Counted from the stretch's first letter, positions 53,084 through 63,701 are shown. The stretch: DNA of 64,000 nucleotides from Streptomyces sp. NBS 14/10 (GCF_002224125.1 NZ_NCSM01000022.1:576885-640884); one strand, 5' to 3'. Numbers and translations are program-made. The notes: generated by a model from the sequence alone, not told the origin.

Positions 53084-53452
53084 TTGATCGACGCGCTGAC
53101 GGTCGCGCTCGGTGTGACCGCCCTCGCACTCGCCGCGTGGTGCGGATTCGCCACCTACCGCGACCAGCCCACCAAGGACTGGCACTTCATCGGCATGGCC
53201 GTGGTGACCCTGCTGGGCCTGGTCCAGCTGGTCATAGGGATCGTCCTGCTGGCGCGCGGGCAGCGGCCCGACGAGAGTGTGGCGATCTTCGTGGCGTATC
53301 TGGTCGGCTCGGGTCTCGCCGTGCCGATCGCGGCGTTCATGTCGCTGGCGGAGCGGACCCGGTGGGGATCGGCGACGGTGGCCGCGGCCGCTGTGGTGCT
53401 GGCCGTACTCGAGGTGCGGCTGTACGACATCTGGGGAGGCACCGGTGCCTGA
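53084..53452 (+). CDS. Four-helix membrane protein
   Basis: A 122-aa protein with four hydrophobic segments (LTVALGVTALALAAWCGF, IGMAVVTLLGLVQLVIGIVL, VAIFVAYLVGSGLAVPIAAFM, ATVAAAAVVLAVLEVRLY). The TTG start is chosen because GGAGG lies six bases upstream. It overlaps the next gene by eight bases. Function unknown; the pair probably forms a membrane complex. Confidence 0.82.
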   Translation: MIDALTVALGVTALALAAWCGFATYRDQPTKDWHFIGMAVVTLLGLVQLVIGIVLLARGQRPDESVAIFVAYLVGSGLAVPIAAFMSLAERTRWGSATVAAAAVVLAVLEVRLYDIWGGTGA

Positions 53453-53933
53453 GTCAGCGCCCGAATCCAGCACGGCCGACGAAGCCGGGCAGCCGGACCG
53501 GGTCAATCAGCCGGACCAGGCCAGTCAGCCGAGTCGGGCCCGCCCGGGCGGGCTCGGCCAGGGGCCGGGTCGGCTGCTGGTGCTGCTGTACGGGGTGTTC
53601 ACCGTCGCGGCCGCGTCCCGCTCGGTCTACCAGCTGGCCGCGCAGTACCACGAGGCCCCGCTCGCGTACATCCTCTCCGCGGTCTCGGCGGTCGTGTACG
53701 CGTTCATCACCGTCTCGCTCGTACGCGGCGGGGAGGGGGCGCGCAAGGCGGCGTTCGTCTGCTGCGCCGCCGAGCTGCTTGGCGTGCTGACCATCGGCAC
53801 CTGGACGCTCGCGGACCCCTCCGCCTTCCCCGACCAGACGGTGTGGTCGGACTACGGGATGGGCTATCTCTTCATCCCGATCTTCCTGCCGGTCACCGGG
53901 CTCATCTGGCTGCGCAAGGCCCGCCAGGACTGA
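53445..53933 (+). CDS. Membrane protein coupled to the upstream four-helix protein
   Basis: A 162-aa protein. A polar Gln/Pro-rich N-terminal tail (QPDRVNQPDQASQPSRARP) precedes four hydrophobic segments (LLVLLYGVFTVAAASRSVY, AYILSAVSAVVYAFITVSLV, FVCCAAELLGVLTIGTWTL, YLFIPIFLPVTGLIWL). The GTG at 53445 follows GGGGAGG and overlaps the upstream stop. Function unknown. Confidence 0.85.
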   Translation: MPESAPESSTADEAGQPDRVNQPDQASQPSRARPGGLGQGPGRLLVLLYGVFTVAAASRSVYQLAAQYHEAPLAYILSAVSAVVYAFITVSLVRGGEGARKAAFVCCAAELLGVLTIGTWTLADPSAFPDQTVWSDYGMGYLFIPIFLPVTGLIWLRKARQD

Positions 53934-53979
53934 TCCCGGCGGGCCTCGAACGCTGTCTCAAACGCTGTCTCAGGCTGTC

Positions 53980-54483
53980 TCAGGCGCTGGCCGCGTACGC
54001 CGAGGGCGTGGCCTCCTTCTCCAGGGTGACCAGGCTCAGCCGGCGGTTGACCTCTTCGGTGCCCACCTGCGCATAGCCGTAACGCCGGTACAGCCGCAGA
54101 TTGCCCTCGCTGCGGTGGCCGGTGAACAGCCGGTACCGCTTGGCGTCCCGCTCCTCGGTCAGCCGCTCCTCGATCGCCGCGAGCAGCCGCCCGCCCAGGC
54201 CGTGCCGCTGCATCCGCGGGTGCACGATGAGCTTGCCGATGGCGGCGGTGCCCTTGTCGTCGACCGTGCCGCGGACCGACCCGACGACCTCCGCGCCGAG
54301 CCGGGCCACGAGCACACAGCCCTTGCCCAGTTCGGCACGGAGGTCGTCGAGGGACTGGGTCAGCGGCTCGATCGAGTAGTCCCCGTAGAGCTCGGCTTCC
54401 CGCTGGTAGCACAAGTACTGCAACTTGAGGATCTGCTCGGCGTCGTCCGCGGTCGCCGCAGAGATGGTCACGCTCATGCCCAT
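53980..54483 (-). CDS. GNAT acetyltransferase
   Basis: A 167-aa single-domain GNAT: ISAATADDAEQILKLQYLCY at the start, VVGSVRGTVDDKGTAAIGKL, the acetyl-CoA loop VHPRMQRHGLGGRLLAAIEE, and LRLYRRYGYAQVGTEEVN. The start is the ATG at 54483 (MGMSV), with GGGGAGG about 11 bases upstream; a second ATG two codons in is possible. Substrate unknown. Confidence 0.87.
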   Translation of the reverse strand: MGMSVTISAATADDAEQILKLQYLCYQREAELYGDYSIEPLTQSLDDLRAELGKGCVLVARLGAEVVGSVRGTVDDKGTAAIGKLIVHPRMQRHGLGGRLLAAIEERLTEERDAKRYRLFTGHRSEGNLRLYRRYGYAQVGTEEVNRRLSLVTLEKEATPSAYAASA

Positions 54484-54603
54484 GTGCGCATGCCTCCCCT
54501 TGTATCGGTCCGCCGGCCGCGTTGAGGGTAGGGATGCGACCGGGGTGCTGGCCTGACTGGAGCCGTCGTGAGGATGCACGTCCGCCTCCGAGGCGCCGAT
54601 TGT

Positions 54604-55152
54604 CTAACGCTCCTTTCCCCAGAGTTCAGGAGCCGCAATCTCCGCCGTGAGCATTCTGCGCAGGCAACCCAGACATCGGGAACGTACCGGGCCCAGGCTG
54701 CCCTGTGACATTCCCAACTCCCCCGCGATCTCGCGGTATGTCAGGTCGGCGCGGGACAGCATCGCGCCCAGTAACAGGGGACAGCGGCCGGGCAGCCGGC
54801 GCACCGCCGCGCGCAGCGCACGGCCCGTCTCCGCCCGGAGCACGGCGTGCTCGGCGGGCTCGGCATACTCGGCGTGCTCGGCGGTCCGGGAGTCGGGGCC
54901 GCGGGGCGGGCCGTCGCCCACCGGGTCGTACGGCACCTCCCGCCGGGCCCGCCGCCTGGCCCCGCGCACCTCGGCCCGGACCGCGCCGCGCAGCCAGGCC
55001 GCGGGCTGGGGCGGCGGCCCGTCCGCGCGGGTGCGCTCCAGCAGCCGCAGCCACACCGCCTGTTCGAGCTCGGCCGGTTCGATGCCCGCGCCGTAGGCCT
55101 CGGCCGCCGCCTCGGCGGCGAGCAGCGGGCGGAGCTTTTCCAGAAGATCCAT
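54604..55152 (-). CDS. ECF-type RNA polymerase sigma factor
   Basis: A 182-aa sigma-70-family protein. The region 2-like part (ELEQAVWLRLLERTRADG, AAWLRGAVRAEVRGARRRAR) and region 4 helix-turn-helix (LTYREIAGELGMSQGSLGPVRSRCLGCLRRML) are both visible, separated by an acidic linker with repeated EHAEYAEPAEHA. The ATG at 55152 is set by alignment with family starts; its ribosome site is weak. No anti-sigma gene is adjacent. Region 4 has Cys-x2-Cys, unusual but of unknown meaning. Confidence 0.85.
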   Translation of the reverse strand: MDLLEKLRPLLAAEAAAEAYGAGIEPAELEQAVWLRLLERTRADGPPPQPAAWLRGAVRAEVRGARRRARREVPYDPVGDGPPRGPDSRTAEHAEYAEPAEHAVLRAETGRALRAAVRRLPGRCPLLLGAMLSRADLTYREIAGELGMSQGSLGPVRSRCLGCLRRMLTAEIAAPELWGKER

Positions 55153-55338
55153 ACCCGGCGGGACGTGGGCGGGTCGGGACCGGTTGCCGGGGCGCCGGTC
55201 TCTCACCCGAGAGGGTGGCCACGCGGACGCGAGTTGACGCGGCGGACGCGGGCCACCGCCCAGGTGGATGGAAACGCCGCGGCGCGCGGTGGTGTCCCCC
55301 TTGTGCGGGCAGGGCACCGCCGCGCGCCGGGCGGGTGT

Positions 55339-56490
55339 TCACCGGCTCTTGCGGAAGTCCTCCGCCGCGAGCAGCGCGGTGTCCGGGTTGTCGGAGAAGA
55401 TGCCGTCGATGCCCGTCTCGAAGTACTTCTTGAAGGCGCCGAAGGCGTCCCCGTACGCGTTGGGGTCGGTGCCGCGCCGGAAGTCGGCGGGCAGGAAGGT
55501 GTTCTCGTTGCGCATGGTGTAGGGGTGCAGCACGAGACCGGCCGCGTGCGCGTCCTTGACCACGCTCGTCGGGGTGCCCAGCTTGCCGTCGGCGGTGCGC
55601 GGGATGATCACGGACAGGTCGGGGCCAATGCCCTGGGCGTAGCTCGCGATCCACTTCAGGCCCTCGGGCTTGACCAGGTCCGCGACCGTGCGCGGGTCGT
55701 TCGCCTCGACGAAGTCCCAGGGGCGGCTGTTGATGGTGGACAGCAGCACGACCGCCGGGGTGTCGACCAGCTTGCGCAGCCGCTGGATGCTGCTCGGCTC
55801 GAAGGACTGCAGGAACAGCGCCGCGTCCTTCCTGTGGCGGCCGTACCTGCGCAGCAGCTTGGCCAGCGGCTCCTCCAGGCCGAGCCCCAGCTTGCGGAAG
55901 TAGGTGGGGTGCTTGGTCTCGACGTACAGCCAGATCCGGCGGCCCCGCTTACGGCCCTCCCGCTCGGCCCACTGCAGCACCTCCTCGAAGGTGGGCACCT
56001 CCCAGCGGCCGTCGTAGAGCGTGTTGCGCTGGCGGGTGCCGGGGATGCGCTCCTTGGCGCGCAGGGTCTTCAGCTCGGCGAGCGTGAAGTCCTCGGTGAA
56101 CCAGCCGGTCAACGCGGTGCCGTCGACGGTCTTGGTGGTCTTGCGGTCGGCGAACTCCGAGTGCGCGGAGACGTCCGTGGTGGCCGTGATGTCGTTCTCG
56201 TGGCGGCAGACGAGATGGCCGTCCTTGGTGGGGACCAGGTCCTGCTCGATGATGTCGGCGCTCATGTCGAGCGCGAGCTGGTACGAGCCCAAGGTGTGCT
56301 CGGGCCGGTATCCGCTGGCCCCGCGGTGCCCGATGACGGTGGGCACCGGCAGGCCGTAGCCCTTCCCTGACGCCTCCCCGGACGCCTCCGCCGCCGTGGC
56401 CGTACCCGCCCCGCCCAGCGCCATCGCCCCCGCGCCGAGGGCCGCGGCCCCCAGGATGGCGCGACGTCCAGGCTTCTGCTCCCGCTCCAT
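55339..56490 (-). CDS. Tat-exported glycerophosphodiester phosphodiesterase
   Basis: A 383-aa secreted GDPD. The Tat signal GRRAILGAAALGAGAMALGG is followed by a small linker. The catalytic core is TVIGHRGASGYRPEHTLGSY, then ADIIEQDLVPTKDGHLVCRHE, WLYVETKHPTYF, and GIDGIFSDNPDTALLA near the end. It hydrolyses glycerophosphodiesters from phospholipids or teichoic acids to glycerol 3-phosphate outside the cell. The ATG follows AGCGAGGAGTGTC. Confidence 0.93.
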   Translation of the reverse strand: MEREQKPGRRAILGAAALGAGAMALGGAGTATAAEASGEASGKGYGLPVPTVIGHRGASGYRPEHTLGSYQLALDMSADIIEQDLVPTKDGHLVCRHENDITATTDVSAHSEFADRKTTKTVDGTALTGWFTEDFTLAELKTLRAKERIPGTRQRNTLYDGRWEVPTFEEVLQWAEREGRKRGRRIWLYVETKHPTYFRKLGLGLEEPLAKLLRRYGRHRKDAALFLQSFEPSSIQRLRKLVDTPAVVLLSTINSRPWDFVEANDPRTVADLVKPEGLKWIASYAQGIGPDLSVIIPRTADGKLGTPTSVVKDAHAAGLVLHPYTMRNENTFLPADFRRGTDPNAYGDAFGAFKKYFETGIDGIFSDNPDTALLAAEDFRKSR

Positions 56491-56766
56491 GACACTCCTC
56501 GCTGTGGAGTCGTTACCTGCCAAAACCTGATCAAAAGACGGCCCGATCGTAGGGTGGAGCGGCTTTCCTACGGGAGACGTTGGGCAGAACGCGTGGGAAA
56601 CGTGGGTCAACAGTGCGTATCAGGTGGGTGAACCCGGTGTGCGCGGGGGCTTGACCGGCGAGTATCGTCTCATCGGCGCAAGTGCCCGGTATCGGGTTGG
56701 CTCACCCTGAGTAACCGACCTCCCGCACACGGGCGCCTCAGCTCATGACCCCGACCGGAGGGCCCG

Positions 56767-57438
56767 TTGTCCCGATTCGCGTTCCTGAAGGCAGTGCTCG
56801 GTCCGCTGATGCGCCTGATGTTCCGCCCGCAGGTCGAGGGGGCGGAGCGGATCCCGGGCTCCGGCCCGGTCATCCTCGCGGGGAACCATCTCACCTTCAT
56901 CGACTCGATGATCCTGCCGCTGGTCTGTGACCGTCAGGTGGTCTTCATCGGCAAGGACGAGTACGTCACGGGCAAGGGCCTCAAGGGCCGGCTGATGGCC
57001 TGGTTCTTCACCGGCGTCGGCATGATCCCGGTGGACCGGGACGGCGGGCACGGCGGCGTGGCCGCGCTGATGACCGGCCGCCGGGTGCTGGAGGAGGGCC
57101 GGATCTTCGGCATCTACCCCGAGGGCACCCGCTCCCCCGACGGCCGCCTCTACCGCGGCCGCACCGGTATCGCCCGGCTCACCCTGATGACGGGCGCCCC
57201 CGTGGTGCCGTTCGCGATGATCGGCACGGACCGGCTCCAGCCTGGCGGCAAGGGGCTGCCGCGGCCGGGCCGGGTGACGGTCCGCTTCGGCGAGCCGCTG
57301 GAGTTCACGCGCTACGAGGGCATGGACCGCGACCGCTTTGTGCTGCGGGCGGTGACGGATGAGGTCATGAGCGAGGTCATGCGGCTGTCCGGTCAGGAGT
57401 ACGTGGACATGTACGCCACGAAGGCGAAGGCCGCCTGA
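56767..57438 (+). CDS. PlsC-family 1-acylglycerol-3-phosphate acyltransferase
   Basis: A 223-aa acyltransferase. Motif I is GNHLTFIDSMIL (H-x4-D), motif II GVGMIPVDRDGG, motif III GIYPEGTRSPDG and motif IV GAPVVPFAMIGTD. It makes phosphatidic acid from lysophosphatidic acid at the inner membrane face. It starts at a TTG preceded by GGAGGGCCCG. It is convergent with the methyltransferase gene and ends at a shared hairpin. Confidence 0.92.
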   Translation: MSRFAFLKAVLGPLMRLMFRPQVEGAERIPGSGPVILAGNHLTFIDSMILPLVCDRQVVFIGKDEYVTGKGLKGRLMAWFFTGVGMIPVDRDGGHGGVAALMTGRRVLEEGRIFGIYPEGTRSPDGRLYRGRTGIARLTLMTGAPVVPFAMIGTDRLQPGGKGLPRPGRVTVRFGEPLEFTRYEGMDRDRFVLRAVTDEVMSEVMRLSGQEYVDMYATKAKAA

Positions 57439-57459
57439 CCTTCCTTTTCTTTGTGAGAC

Positions 57460-57490
57460 GAGGCCGCCTGACGATCGCTCAGGCGGCCTC
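57460..57490. terminator. Bidirectional terminator
   Basis: A perfect 12-bp stem GAGGCCGCCTGA / TCAGGCGGCCTC with a 7-base loop between plsC and the methyltransferase; the right arm contains the methyltransferase stop codon. Confidence 0.85.
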
Positions 57491-58315
57491 GTTGCGGTGT
57501 GTGTCGCCGTGTGTGACGCGGATCTTCGACTGCCGGTGGGGCAGTTCCTCCCAGTCGCCCATGAACCGCGCGGCAAGCCCATGGTTCGCGGCGAGCCGCA
57601 CCAGGGTGGCCGTGCGGTAGTAGAAGTCCTCGTGCAGCACATGGTGCTCGGGTCCCTCGGTGCGGTTGAAGGTGAAGTCGAAGTACCCGCCCGGGGCGAG
57701 CACCCGCCCGACATGGGCCAGGCACTCGTCGATGACCTCCCGCGGCGAATGGGAGAAGACGCTGTGCGCGTGCACCACGGTGAAATGCGCCTCGGGCAGC
57801 GCCGCCAGGCGCAGATCGCGCACCAGGCTCAGCACGGGCAGCTTGGCCTGCAGGCCACGGCCCGCCACGACCTCCTGCGCCGCGAGAAGAATGTCCGGCG
57901 ATATGTCGATACCGTGGTAATGGCCCGCGTCGAGATAGTCGATAAAGCGCCACCCGGCACGCAGATTGCCGCATCCGATGTCCAGCAGCCGGTCGTCGGG
58001 CCGCAGACCGTGCCGCAGGAGATAGTCGTACTGCATCTCCCCCAGGGCGAGCCACCGCTCATGCGAGGCGCTGCCCACAGCCGCCTCGGGGTTCCGGGCG
58101 GTGTCGTCCCGCATCACCGCCCGGTAGTAGGCGATGTGATCGCGGGTGGCGACGCGCAGCCGCAGATCCCGGGCGAGCCGCCGCATATAGCGTGGCACCC
58201 GTTGGGGATGTCGTACGGCGTACCGGACCTTGTGCAGGGCGCTCGCGCGATTCTTGGCCGGCGTGCCGGGCTCCGCGGTGCTCGCGGCCGAGCCGGTGCG
58301 TATGGGTACGGGCAT
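57479..58315 (-). CDS. Class I SAM-dependent methyltransferase
   Basis: A 278-aa methyltransferase. An N-terminal basic helical part (YMRRLARDLRLRVATRDH) precedes the SAM fold: motif I DRLLDIGCGNLRAGWRFIDY, acidic motif YHGIDISPDIL, then FTVVHAHSVFSHSPREVIDE and VLAPGGYFDFTFNRTEG. The acceptor is unknown. The ATG is at 58315. The following 135 bases up to the MITE hold nothing recognisable. Confidence 0.87.
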   Translation of the reverse strand: MPVPIRTGSAASTAEPGTPAKNRASALHKVRYAVRHPQRVPRYMRRLARDLRLRVATRDHIAYYRAVMRDDTARNPEAAVGSASHERWLALGEMQYDYLLRHGLRPDDRLLDIGCGNLRAGWRFIDYLDAGHYHGIDISPDILLAAQEVVAGRGLQAKLPVLSLVRDLRLAALPEAHFTVVHAHSVFSHSPREVIDECLAHVGRVLAPGGYFDFTFNRTEGPEHHVLHEDFYYRTATLVRLAANHGLAARFMGDWEELPHRQSKIRVTHGDTHRNEAA

Positions 58316-58450
58316 TCGGGACCTCGCCTGACGGCAGGGGTTATGTCCTGGTCAGCCCCATCGTCCCCGCCCCCGTACGCCCTCGCCAGCCACGTGTGGC
58401 GTACGGGCCCCGCCCGCGAAATCCGGTGGTCGCCCCGGTCGGCTCGGCGT

Positions 58451-58617
58451 TAGGGCCTGTCGTCAAAGGGGGCGCCCTGCTCCCGACGCCTGGCACGGCG
58501 CCTCGCTGCGTTGTCGCACCGCCCGAGTACGCCCAGTACGAGGACGATGCTCCGCCTTGCGATCCACCGCGCCAGACGCCGCTCGCGGTCGGACGCCCCC
58601 TTTGACGACAGACCCTA
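58451..58617. mobile_element. MITE-like element with 23-bp terminal inverted repeats
   Basis: A 167-base element whose ends AGGGCCTGTCGTCAAAGG... and its complement match at 22 of 23 positions, each next to TA (possible IS630/mariner-type TA target duplication). The interior (GCCTGGCACGGCGCCTCGC, GAGTACGCCCAGTACGAGG) resembles repeats I remember as scattered through Streptomyces genomes. No transposase is encoded. Confidence 0.8.
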
Positions 58618-58628
58618 GCGTGCCGCGG

Positions 58629-59435
58629 ATGATCACTGCCGTTCCCGGCTTCCTCCCCCTGCGCGGGCGCCGCGTCGCCTGTCTGGACTTCGGCGGACCG
58701 GGCGCCCCGGTGCTCGCCCTCCACGGCCACTTCGGCCGCGGCCGGCTGTACGCGCCGCTGGCCGCGGCCCTCGCCCCCGGCCATCGGGTGTTCGCCCCCG
58801 ATCTGCGGGGGCACGGGCTGACCGGGGGCGGTGGGCCGTTCTCCCTGGACGAGTACGTGGCCGACGCCGCCGCCCTGCTGCGCGCCCTGCGGCTGGGCCC
58901 GGTCCCGGTCGTCGCCCACTCCACGGGCGGGGTGATCGCGTACACCCTCGCCGCCCGCCACCCCGAGCTGGTGAGCGCGCTCGTCATCGAGGACATCGGC
59001 GCCGTAACCGACCGCCCGGTGGTCGATCACCCCGTCCTCGACGTCTCCGACTGGCCCACGCGGGCCGCGGACCGGGAGGCGCTGCGCCGCGAGATCGAGT
59101 CGCGCGGGATCCCCGACGCCACGTACTTCCTGGACAGCGCGGAGCCGGATCCCGGGGGCGGCGGCTGGCGGCTGCTGTTCTCGCCGCGCGAGCTGATGGA
59201 GTCACAGCGCGCCATGTGCGGCGACTTCTGGGCTCAGTGGCTCGGCTCCGACTGCCCCGCGCTGCTGCTCCGCGGCGAACACAGCCCCATGCTCCCGGCC
59301 GCCCACGCCCACGAGATGACGGCCCGTCGGGCGGGCACGGTGCTGCGGGAGTTCGCGGGGTGCGGCCACTGGATCCACGACGACGCGCCGGAGGCGTACG
59401 CGGGGGCGGTGCGGGAGTTTCTGGCGGGGCGGTAG
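58629..59435 (+). CDS. Alpha/beta hydrolase
   Basis: A 268-aa hydrolase. The oxyanion region is VLALHGHFGRGRLY, the nucleophile elbow VVAHSTGGVIAYTLA (Ser), the Asp context ALLLRGEHSPMLPA, and the catalytic His EFAGCGHWIHDDAPE. The cap region is short. The ATG at 58629 is 12 bases after the MITE end and has no good ribosome site; the frame is open back through the MITE, so its original promoter was probably displaced. Substrate unknown. Confidence 0.85.
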   Translation: MITAVPGFLPLRGRRVACLDFGGPGAPVLALHGHFGRGRLYAPLAAALAPGHRVFAPDLRGHGLTGGGGPFSLDEYVADAAALLRALRLGPVPVVAHSTGGVIAYTLAARHPELVSALVIEDIGAVTDRPVVDHPVLDVSDWPTRAADREALRREIESRGIPDATYFLDSAEPDPGGGGWRLLFSPRELMESQRAMCGDFWAQWLGSDCPALLLRGEHSPMLPAAHAHEMTARRAGTVLREFAGCGHWIHDDAPEAYAGAVREFLAGR

Positions 59436-59467
59436 GGCTGGCGGGGCAGTAGGGCTGACGGCGGCTG

Positions 59468-59550
59468 CCACGCGGCGGAGCCGCATGTCGACGCTGGTGT
59501 CCCCCACCCCGCCCCTTCCCGCGGCATCGATATGCGGCTCCGCCGCGTGG
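59468..59550. repeat. 19-bp perfect inverted repeat with 45-base loop
   Basis: CCACGCGGCGGAGCCGCAT at 59468-59486 is exactly complementary to 59532-59550. It sits 33 bases after the hydrolase stop and may be its terminator or a mobile-element footprint. Confidence 0.8.
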
Positions 59551-59620
59551 TGGGCTCCGCCCCTGGACCCCGGGCGTGGCGGCCCGGCGCGGCCGGACGG
59601 CCAGGGCCGCGCCCGGCCTT

Positions 59621-59662
59621 CGGCACGCGGGCATCGGCACGCGGGCATCGGCACGCGGGCAT
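59621..59662. repeat. 14-bp tandem repeat, three units
   Basis: Three exact copies of CGGCACGCGGGCAT in the 421-base gene-free gap between the hydrolase and the aldo/keto reductase. Confidence 0.95.
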
Positions 59663-59809
59663 CGGGCCCCGACGCGGCGCGCGACCTGACCCGAACCCGC
59701 GGCGCGAGCCCTGCGCGGCCGGGAGCACAGCCCGCACCCGAACCGAGGCATCCCGCCCATGGACCCCGAGCGCACCCCCGCGGCGCGGCCCCGCAGAAAA
59801 CGGGACCGC

Positions 59810-59853
59810 GCTGCCCTCGCGGCGGAGCCGCGTGGCAATGCCGCGAGGGCAGC
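59810..59853 (-). terminator. Terminator of the aldo/keto reductase gene
   Basis: A perfect 14-bp stem GCTGCCCTCGCGGC / GCCGCGAGGGCAGC with a 16-base loop, three bases after the stop codon. Confidence 0.85.
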
Positions 59854-59856
59854 CCC

Positions 59857-60831
59857 TCAGGCCCAGGGCAGTTGTGCGCGGTGGCGCCAGTAGTCCTCCG
59901 GGGGCTCGGCCAGGGTCGCCAGAGTCTCCCGCTGCGCCTCGTCCAGCGTCAGCTGCGCCGCCGCCAGGTTGGAGTCCAGCTGGGCGGTGGTCGCCGCGCC
60001 CGAGAGGACGACGCTCACCCACGGCTGGTGCAGCACCGCCGCGAGGGCGACCGCGTCGGGGCCCGTGCCCGTCTCCTGGGCGATGTGGCGCAGCGCCTCC
60101 GGGAGTTGGTCCGGGGCCGCGAGGCGGCCGTTGGCGACGGCCTCCTTGATGATCACCGCCCGGCCCGCCTCATGCGCCTCGGCCAGGGCCGCGCCCGCCG
60201 AGGGGTCGAGCAGGTTGTACGTGGACTGGACCGTACGGAACAGCGGTTCCCCGTCCACCGTGACCTCCAGCGCGGCGCGGATCGCGGCCGCCTGGGCGGG
60301 GCCGCTGGTCGACAGCCCGACCGTGACCCCCTCGGCCGCGAGCCGGGCCAGCCGGGCGTGCAGTTCGGGGTCGGTGAGGGCGGGGCTGCCGAGGGTGACG
60401 GAGTGCACCTGGTACAGGTCGAGCCGGTCGCCGAGCAGGGCGCGGCTCTCCGCGCTCTGCCGGTCGTACGTCGCGATGCCGTGGTCCTTGACCTCGTGCG
60501 TCTTGACGTCCGTACGCCAGTCGGCGACGTAGGTGTAGCCCCACTTGCTGCCGACGACCACGTCCCGCACCTCGGGGCGCCGGTCCAGCCAGCCGGCCAG
60601 GAACTCCTCGGCCCGCCCGTACGAGCGCGCGGCGTCCAGATAGCGCACGCCGCGCGCGTACGCGTCGTCCAGCACCTCGTATGTGCGCTCGCGCATCGCC
60701 TCGACGGTGCGCTCGGCCGGGAGGTCCCGCTCCCGGCCGAGGTTGATGTAGCCGGGACGGCCCACGGCGGCCAGGCCGAGGCCGATCCGGGCCGTGGGGG
60801 TGGTGACTTCCGCGAGGCGCGCGAACGCCAT
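59857..60831 (-). CDS. Aldo/keto reductase
   Basis: A 324-aa NADPH-dependent oxidoreductase. The catalytic tetrad is seen as Asp and Tyr in RYLDAARSYGRAEEFLAGWL, Lys in VVVGSKWGY and His in LYQVHSV. The C-terminal cofactor-binding stretch is WVSVVLSGAATTAQLDSNLAA. The ATG at 60831 follows AAGGAGGCAGACAG. Physiological substrate unknown. It lies downstream of argH with an 86-base gap and may be read from the same transcript. Confidence 0.9.
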   Translation of the reverse strand: MAFARLAEVTTPTARIGLGLAAVGRPGYINLGRERDLPAERTVEAMRERTYEVLDDAYARGVRYLDAARSYGRAEEFLAGWLDRRPEVRDVVVGSKWGYTYVADWRTDVKTHEVKDHGIATYDRQSAESRALLGDRLDLYQVHSVTLGSPALTDPELHARLARLAAEGVTVGLSTSGPAQAAAIRAALEVTVDGEPLFRTVQSTYNLLDPSAGAALAEAHEAGRAVIIKEAVANGRLAAPDQLPEALRHIAQETGTGPDAVALAAVLHQPWVSVVLSGAATTAQLDSNLAAAQLTLDEAQRETLATLAEPPEDYWRHRAQLPWA

Positions 60832-60917
60832 GGTCTGTCTGCCTCCTTGTATCGGATAGCCGGGCAGCCGGGTAGCCGGGGGTAGCCCGGTGGCCGTCAG
60901 GCCGGTAGCACCGTACG

Positions 60918-62409
<1,492 letters not shown>

Positions 62410-62445
62410 TATGACATGCAGGCTACTGGCTGCCGCGATCAGCCC

Positions 62446-62490
62446 TGCTCGGCTCAGCCTTACTCGGCTCAGCCTTACTCGGCTCAGCTC
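62446..62490. repeat. 15-bp tandem triplicate over the argG stop
   Basis: Three units of T(G/A)CTCGGCTCAGCCT; the third, slightly changed, contains the argG stop codon. Confidence 0.9.
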
Positions 62491-63683
62491 TGCTCGAGAT
62501 CCCGGCCGGCCGCGATCTTGCTGGACAGGCCGAAGATCTCGATGAAGCCCTTGGACAGCGACTGGTCGAAGGTGTCACCGGTGTCGTAGGTCGCCAGGTT
62601 GAAGTCGTACAGCGACTGGTCGGACCTGCGGCCGGTGACCACCGCGCGGCCGCCGTGCAGGGTCATCCGGATGTCACCGGAGACATGCTCGTTGGCCTCG
62701 GCGATGAAGCCGTCGAGGGCCCGCTTGAGCGGGGAGAACCACAGCCCGTCGTAGACGAGCTCGCTCCACCGCTGCTCGACCTGGCGCTTGTAGCGGGCGA
62801 GTTCGCGCTCGACGGTGACGTTCTCCAGCTCCTGGTGGGCGGTGATCAGCGCGATGGCGCCGGGGGCCTCGTAGACCTCCCGTGACTTGATCCCGACGAG
62901 CCGGTCCTCGACCATGTCGATCCGCCCGACGCCCTGGGCCCCGGCCCGCTCGTTGAGCTGCTGGACGGCCTGGAGGACGGTGACCGGCTGCCCGTCGATC
63001 GCGACCGGGACGCCCTTGTCGAAGGTGATGATCACCTCGTCGGCCTCGCGCGGGGTGGCCGGGTTCGACGTGTACTCGTACACGTCCTCGATCGGCGCGT
63101 TCCAGATGTCCTCCAGGAAGCCGGTCTCCACGGCCCGCCCGAAGACGTTCTGGTCGATGGAGTACGGGGACTTCTTGGTGGTCGCGATCGGCAGCTGCTT
63201 CGCCTCGCAGAAGGCGATGGCCTTGTCCCGGGTCATCGCGTAGTCCCGGACCGGGGCGATGCACTTCAGGCCCGGGGCCAGCGAGGAGATTCCGGCCTCG
63301 AAGCGGACCTGGTCGTTGCCCTTGCCGGTGCAGCCGTGGGCGACCGTCGTCGCGCCGTGCTTCTTCGCGGCAGCGACCAGGTGCTTGACGATCGTGGGCC
63401 GGGAGAGCGCCGAGACCAGCGGATAGCGGTCCATGTACAGCGCGTTGGCCTTGATCGCCGGGAGGCAGTACTCGTCGGCGAACTCGTCCTTGGCGTCCGC
63501 GACCTCCGCCTCGACCGCCCCGCAGGCGAGCGCGCGCTTGCGGATGACGTCCAGGTCCTCGCCGCCCTGGCCGACGTCCACGGCGACGGCGATGACCTCG
63601 GCGCCCGTCTCCTCGGCGATCCAGCCGATGGCGACGGAGGTGTCAAGGCCGCCCGAATAGGCGAGTACGACGCGCTCGGTCAC
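62484..63683 (-). CDS. argG: Argininosuccinate synthase
   Basis: ArgG (399 aa) joins citrulline and aspartate with ATP. The N-terminal ATP-pyrophosphatase loop is [17 protein letters not shown]; further conserved parts are [16 protein letters not shown], the substrate loop [14 protein letters not shown], and the C-terminal helix. The GTG at 63683 is chosen because AAAGGAGAAGCCC directly precedes it. An in-frame ATG at 63704 would place this ribosome site inside the gene. It is read just before argH. Confidence 0.96.
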   Translation of the reverse strand: MTERVVLAYSGGLDTSVAIGWIAEETGAEVIAVAVDVGQGGEDLDVIRKRALACGAVEAEVADAKDEFADEYCLPAIKANALYMDRYPLVSALSRPTIVKHLVAAAKKHGATTVAHGCTGKGNDQVRFEAGISSLAPGLKCIAPVRDYAMTRDKAIAFCEAKQLPIATTKKSPYSIDQNVFGRAVETGFLEDIWNAPIEDVYEYTSNPATPREADEVIITFDKGVPVAIDGQPVTVLQAVQQLNERAGAQGVGRIDMVEDRLVGIKSREVYEAPGAIALITAHQELENVTVERELARYKRQVEQRWSELVYDGLWFSPLKRALDGFIAEANEHVSGDIRMTLHGGRAVVTGRRSDQSLYDFNLATYDTGDTFDQSLSKGFIEIFGLSSKIAAGRDLEQS

Positions 63684-63701
63684 GGGCTTCTCCTTTGGAT
63701 T

